A model generated the notes under the pieces. The model was given only the letters and a program-made list of their open reading frames with translations, had not been told where the DNA came from and ran no database searches. From Candidatus Sericytochromatia bacterium (GTDB taxonomy: Bacteria; Cyanobacteriota; Sericytochromatia; UBA7694), in the NCBI GenBank assembly GCA_018780035.1, contig JADMKE010000007.1:1-64000 (forward strand): 64,000 nt of DNA. Reading direction: 5' to 3'. This document shows, piece by piece, positions 61,924-64,000 of the stretch. Position numbers and translations under genes: made by a program. The number at the start of each line of letters is the position of its first letter. Positions within the stretch are counted from its first letter, which is position 1.

Positions 61924-62358
61924 ATGGGTTTTGTTCAAGAATTTAAAGAGTTTGCCATGAAAGGCAATGTCATTGATCTCGCCGTAGGCGTGATCATCGG
62001 TGGGGCCTTTGGCAAAATCACAAATTCAGTGGTGGCTGACGTCTTTATGCCTCCCTTGGGATTGCTGACCGGTGGCGTCAATTTTACGGATATCAAAATC
62101 CCGCTCAAAGCGGCGGTAACCGATGCAGCAGGCAAAGTCACCGCTCAGGCCGTGACGATCAATATTGGCACTTTTTTACAAACAGTGTTTGACTTCACCT
62201 TGATGGCCCTGGCAGTCTTTGTGATGATCAAATTATTAAATAATCTCAAGAAAAAAGAAGAAGCCAAACCAGCAGCTCCAGCCGCCCCACCGGAGCCCAG
62301 CAAAGAAGAGATTTTGTTAACAGAGATCCGCGACGCTCTGCGGGCAAGCTTAAAATAG
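61924..62358 (+). CDS. mscL: Large-conductance mechanosensitive channel MscL
   Basis: A 144-aa channel that opens on osmotic downshock. [32 protein letters not shown] (TM1/pore), a periplasmic loop with [12 protein letters not shown], and TM2 [23 protein letters not shown]. The C-terminal bundle has a Pro/Ala linker before [14 protein letters not shown]. Normal length. Followed by a terminator. Confidence 0.95.
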   Translation: MGFVQEFKEFAMKGNVIDLAVGVIIGGAFGKITNSVVADVFMPPLGLLTGGVNFTDIKIPLKAAVTDAAGKVTAQAVTINIGTFLQTVFDFTLMALAVFVMIKLLNNLKKKEEAKPAAPAAPPEPSKEEILLTEIRDALRASLK

Positions 62359-62384
62359 CATCTCCAGGTCTAAAATCTGGCATC

Positions 62385-62419
62385 AGCCGGCAGGGAGCAC
62401 TCTCTGCTGGCTTTCTGCT
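62385..62419 (+). terminator. Terminator after mscL
   Basis: AGCCGGCAG (62385-62393) pairs with CTGCTGGCT (62404-62412) with one mismatch; T-rich sequence follows. Confidence 0.65.
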
Positions 62420-62537
62420 TTTTGATCAATATCAATCAATTGGGGGCAGAAACAGCCCCCGTTGAGAAGCCCCAGACCTCAAGATAGTAAAAGCCCCGTC
62501 TTTAGTCAAAGACCAGGCAATCGCTGAGGAGAAATCT

Positions 62538-63917
62538 ATGTGCCCCATTGTATCTGGCTATTCTGAGTCTTTGGTCAATCGAAACAGCTCTGTTTCAGAT
62601 GCCGCCAAAGGTCTGCGTTCTGGCAGTATCGCCAGAGCTGGGCAAAGCTGGAGTTCAATTGAAACACAGGCCCCTCCCCAGGCCGGCCCAGAATCCACAA
62701 CACTCCCCGAACTCCCCCTCTCCCCCGAAACAGCTGAGCTGGCATTTGATTCGGATTTAGGGGGACAGTGGCAAGGAACAGGGAGGGAACAAGCAGATTT
62801 TCAACCTTCTCAGCTCGCTTTTGGGCTGCGCGAAAAAAATCAGCGTTTTGAATTCAGTCAAAGCCTCAAACAGGATTTAAAAAGTGCTTCAGCAACCATC
62901 CCTGAGCACGGGAAATCTGGCGAGAGAAGCTATACAGCGGGTCATCTGAGTCTGGCATCCACAGCCCAAATCAAAGATGAACTCGGCAAAGAATGGCTGG
63001 TCTTGGAACAGAGTTTCAGTGCATCGGACAGTGGAGAGCAAGCGCGTTCGGGATTGGCCCGTTACCAAGCCACACAGGCCCTTCAGGTTGCGGGGGGTTG
63101 GTCAAGCAACCCAACCAACCAAAGTCGTAGCTTGGGAGTGGCGTATCAGCCCTCAACAGAAGAAGCACCCGATCCGCTTTCACTCTCAGTGCTCACCACA
63201 CAGACCGAGACAGCAGAGCACAAAACAGTGGCCCAAAACCTGCATTTGCAATACGACCAAAGCCATTTGACTTATGCCCATGAGCGCAGCAAGCCCCTTC
63301 AAACAATGGCAGGGTCAATAGCCCCCCAAACCATGCAAGAGCTTGGGATAGGCAGCACAATTCAAACGCTCTCTTTCGGCCTCAATCAACGGGAGACCAT
63401 CGCTGAATTTTTCAATCTGGATGCAGAGACGGGATTTCTCAATTGGCAGCTCAACGAAAGCAGCCAAATCCAGCTCAATCACAGCCGTGAAGTACTCAGC
63501 GAAGGCAGTCTTCCGGCGACAGTCAGCGAGTCGAATCAAATCACACTCAAACACAGTTTTGACCCAGAAACCAGCGGGGAATTGAGCTATCTGAACAAAC
63601 CCCAAGTATCAGAACTCTTTTCAGGAAAATGGAGCGATAGCCAATGGGAAGGCGCCTTCGAGCGCGAGCGCAATCACAAAGATCCAAGTTTAAACCAAAC
63701 CCGTTACCAACTCAGTTACGCCACTCAAAGTCTGCAAGAACAGCCCCTGGCAATGGAATGCCGCGTTTCACTCTTAGAACGGTCAAATGGGAAAGAATGG
63801 GATGGGAACCTGCGTCTCTATGGAACAGATCTTAAAGAATCTGCTTTTGAGGCCAGCTTGAACGTGGGTTCAAACACACCACCCACACTCAAGATCAACT
63901 ACAACCAGGACTTTTAG
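62538..63917 (+). CDS. Beta-rich protein of unknown function
   Basis: A 459-aa protein I do not recognise. After a Ser/Pro-rich N-terminus (residues 1-80) the sequence alternates short strands with Ser/Asn/Gln turns (RFEFSQSLKQDL, HLQYDQSHLTYAHERS, QIQLNHSREVLSEGS, GELSYLNKPQVSELFSGKW). Such a pattern suits a beta-barrel or a repeat beta-sheet protein. There is no signal peptide or lipobox at the start, which is odd for a barrel. GAGGAG precedes the ATG. Convergent with the truncated gene at the window edge. Confidence 0.6.
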   Translation: MCPIVSGYSESLVNRNSSVSDAAKGLRSGSIARAGQSWSSIETQAPPQAGPESTTLPELPLSPETAELAFDSDLGGQWQGTGREQADFQPSQLAFGLREKNQRFEFSQSLKQDLKSASATIPEHGKSGERSYTAGHLSLASTAQIKDELGKEWLVLEQSFSASDSGEQARSGLARYQATQALQVAGGWSSNPTNQSRSLGVAYQPSTEEAPDPLSLSVLTTQTETAEHKTVAQNLHLQYDQSHLTYAHERSKPLQTMAGSIAPQTMQELGIGSTIQTLSFGLNQRETIAEFFNLDAETGFLNWQLNESSQIQLNHSREVLSEGSLPATVSESNQITLKHSFDPETSGELSYLNKPQVSELFSGKWSDSQWEGAFERERNHKDPSLNQTRYQLSYATQSLQEQPLAMECRVSLLERSNGKEWDGNLRLYGTDLKESAFEASLNVGSNTPPTLKINYNQDF

Positions 63918-64000
63918 CCTGCAAACGAAATAATCTGGCTGATCCCTTTACCGGCTGCACGGCGGTTGTCCATGGCCGTTTGCAATTCTGCGGCTGTGCG
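63914..64000 (-). CDS. C-terminal end of a gene cut by the window edge
   Basis: An open frame enters from the right edge and ends at TAA 63914-63916, overlapping the stop of the preceding + gene. Only 28 residues are seen (for example AAELQTAMDNRRAAGKGISQ). Too short to identify; convergent tail-to-tail layout and continuous coding character make it plausible. Confidence 0.4.
   Translation of the reverse strand, partial: RTAAELQTAMDNRRAAGKGISQIISFAG

Overview
The window looks like a chromosomal segment of a free-living, non-photosynthetic bacterium related to Cyanobacteria (Melainabacteria/Sericytochromatia/Blackallbacteria-like). This placement is inferred. The supporting signs are rpsJ joined to the end of rpsL-rpsG-fusA-tuf, no rpmD (L30) between rpsE and rplO, a 410-residue EF-Tu with an insertion after the G4 region as in cyanobacterial EF-Tu, and a BtpA-family gene. 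Lipoproteins, an exported oligopeptidase and L,D-transpeptidase, and a CHASE2 diguanylate cyclase suggest a diderm environmental organism. Most genes are moderately GC-rich with Shine-Dalgarno starts and tightly coupled operons; the exception is the AT-rich first 3.4 kb.

Layout. 1-3.7 kb: an AT-rich restriction-modification island (one fused nuclease-methyltransferase of type ISP/IIG style) bounded by a repeated 10-mer and hairpins, followed by an evenly spaced array of short palindromes. 4-10 kb: small proteins of NTF2/SnoaL and DUF309 type, then a translationally coupled operon (coiled-coil protein, lipoprotein, LIM/DA1-like zinc peptidase, exported GH5). 10.0-10.8 kb: a roughly 780-nt, gene-free, hairpin-rich transcription unit on the minus strand with a near-consensus promoter (TTGACA, 17 nt, TATTAT), an AT-rich upstream tract and an intrinsic terminator. 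I read it as a large structured non-coding RNA of no family I recognise; it is the strongest novelty candidate here. 11-16.7 kb: two paralogous lipoproteins (one frameshifted by an 8-bp duplication), a caspase-like protein, an esterase with an acidic repeat insert, and a GH13 enzyme with a TetR regulator and two matching operators. 16.8-24 kb: a MerR-hydrolase pair with a 19-bp-spacer promoter, a twin HARP-like protein, and a four-gene overlapping operon (oligopeptidase B, LRR protein, uridine-kinase-like, BtpA). 24-28 kb: acyl-CoA dehydrogenase, a nucleotidyltransferase-fold protein, RsfS, a pilin-like protein and a HAMP protein.

28.3-43.6 kb: the translation supercluster (str + S10 + spc) in one orientation, from a good promoter to a strong terminator directly after adk. 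The infA-rpmJ-rpsM-rpsK-rpoA-rplQ block does not follow. 43.7-55 kb: envelope genes (lipoproteins, a periplasmic binding protein, diguanylate cyclase, L,D-transpeptidase), prfA with an acidic partner, a family 4 uracil-DNA glycosylase, and a stand-alone atpB with a His/Ser/Thr-rich N-terminal extension. 55-57.4 kb: groES-groEL under a CIRCE element. 57.5-64 kb: CCA-adding enzyme plus S2P-like protease, a two-repeat lipoprotein, a GH1 lipoprotein, mscL, a beta-rich unknown, and the end of one gene cut by the window edge.

All calls come from reading motifs, gene order and signals by eye. No database or folding search was run.
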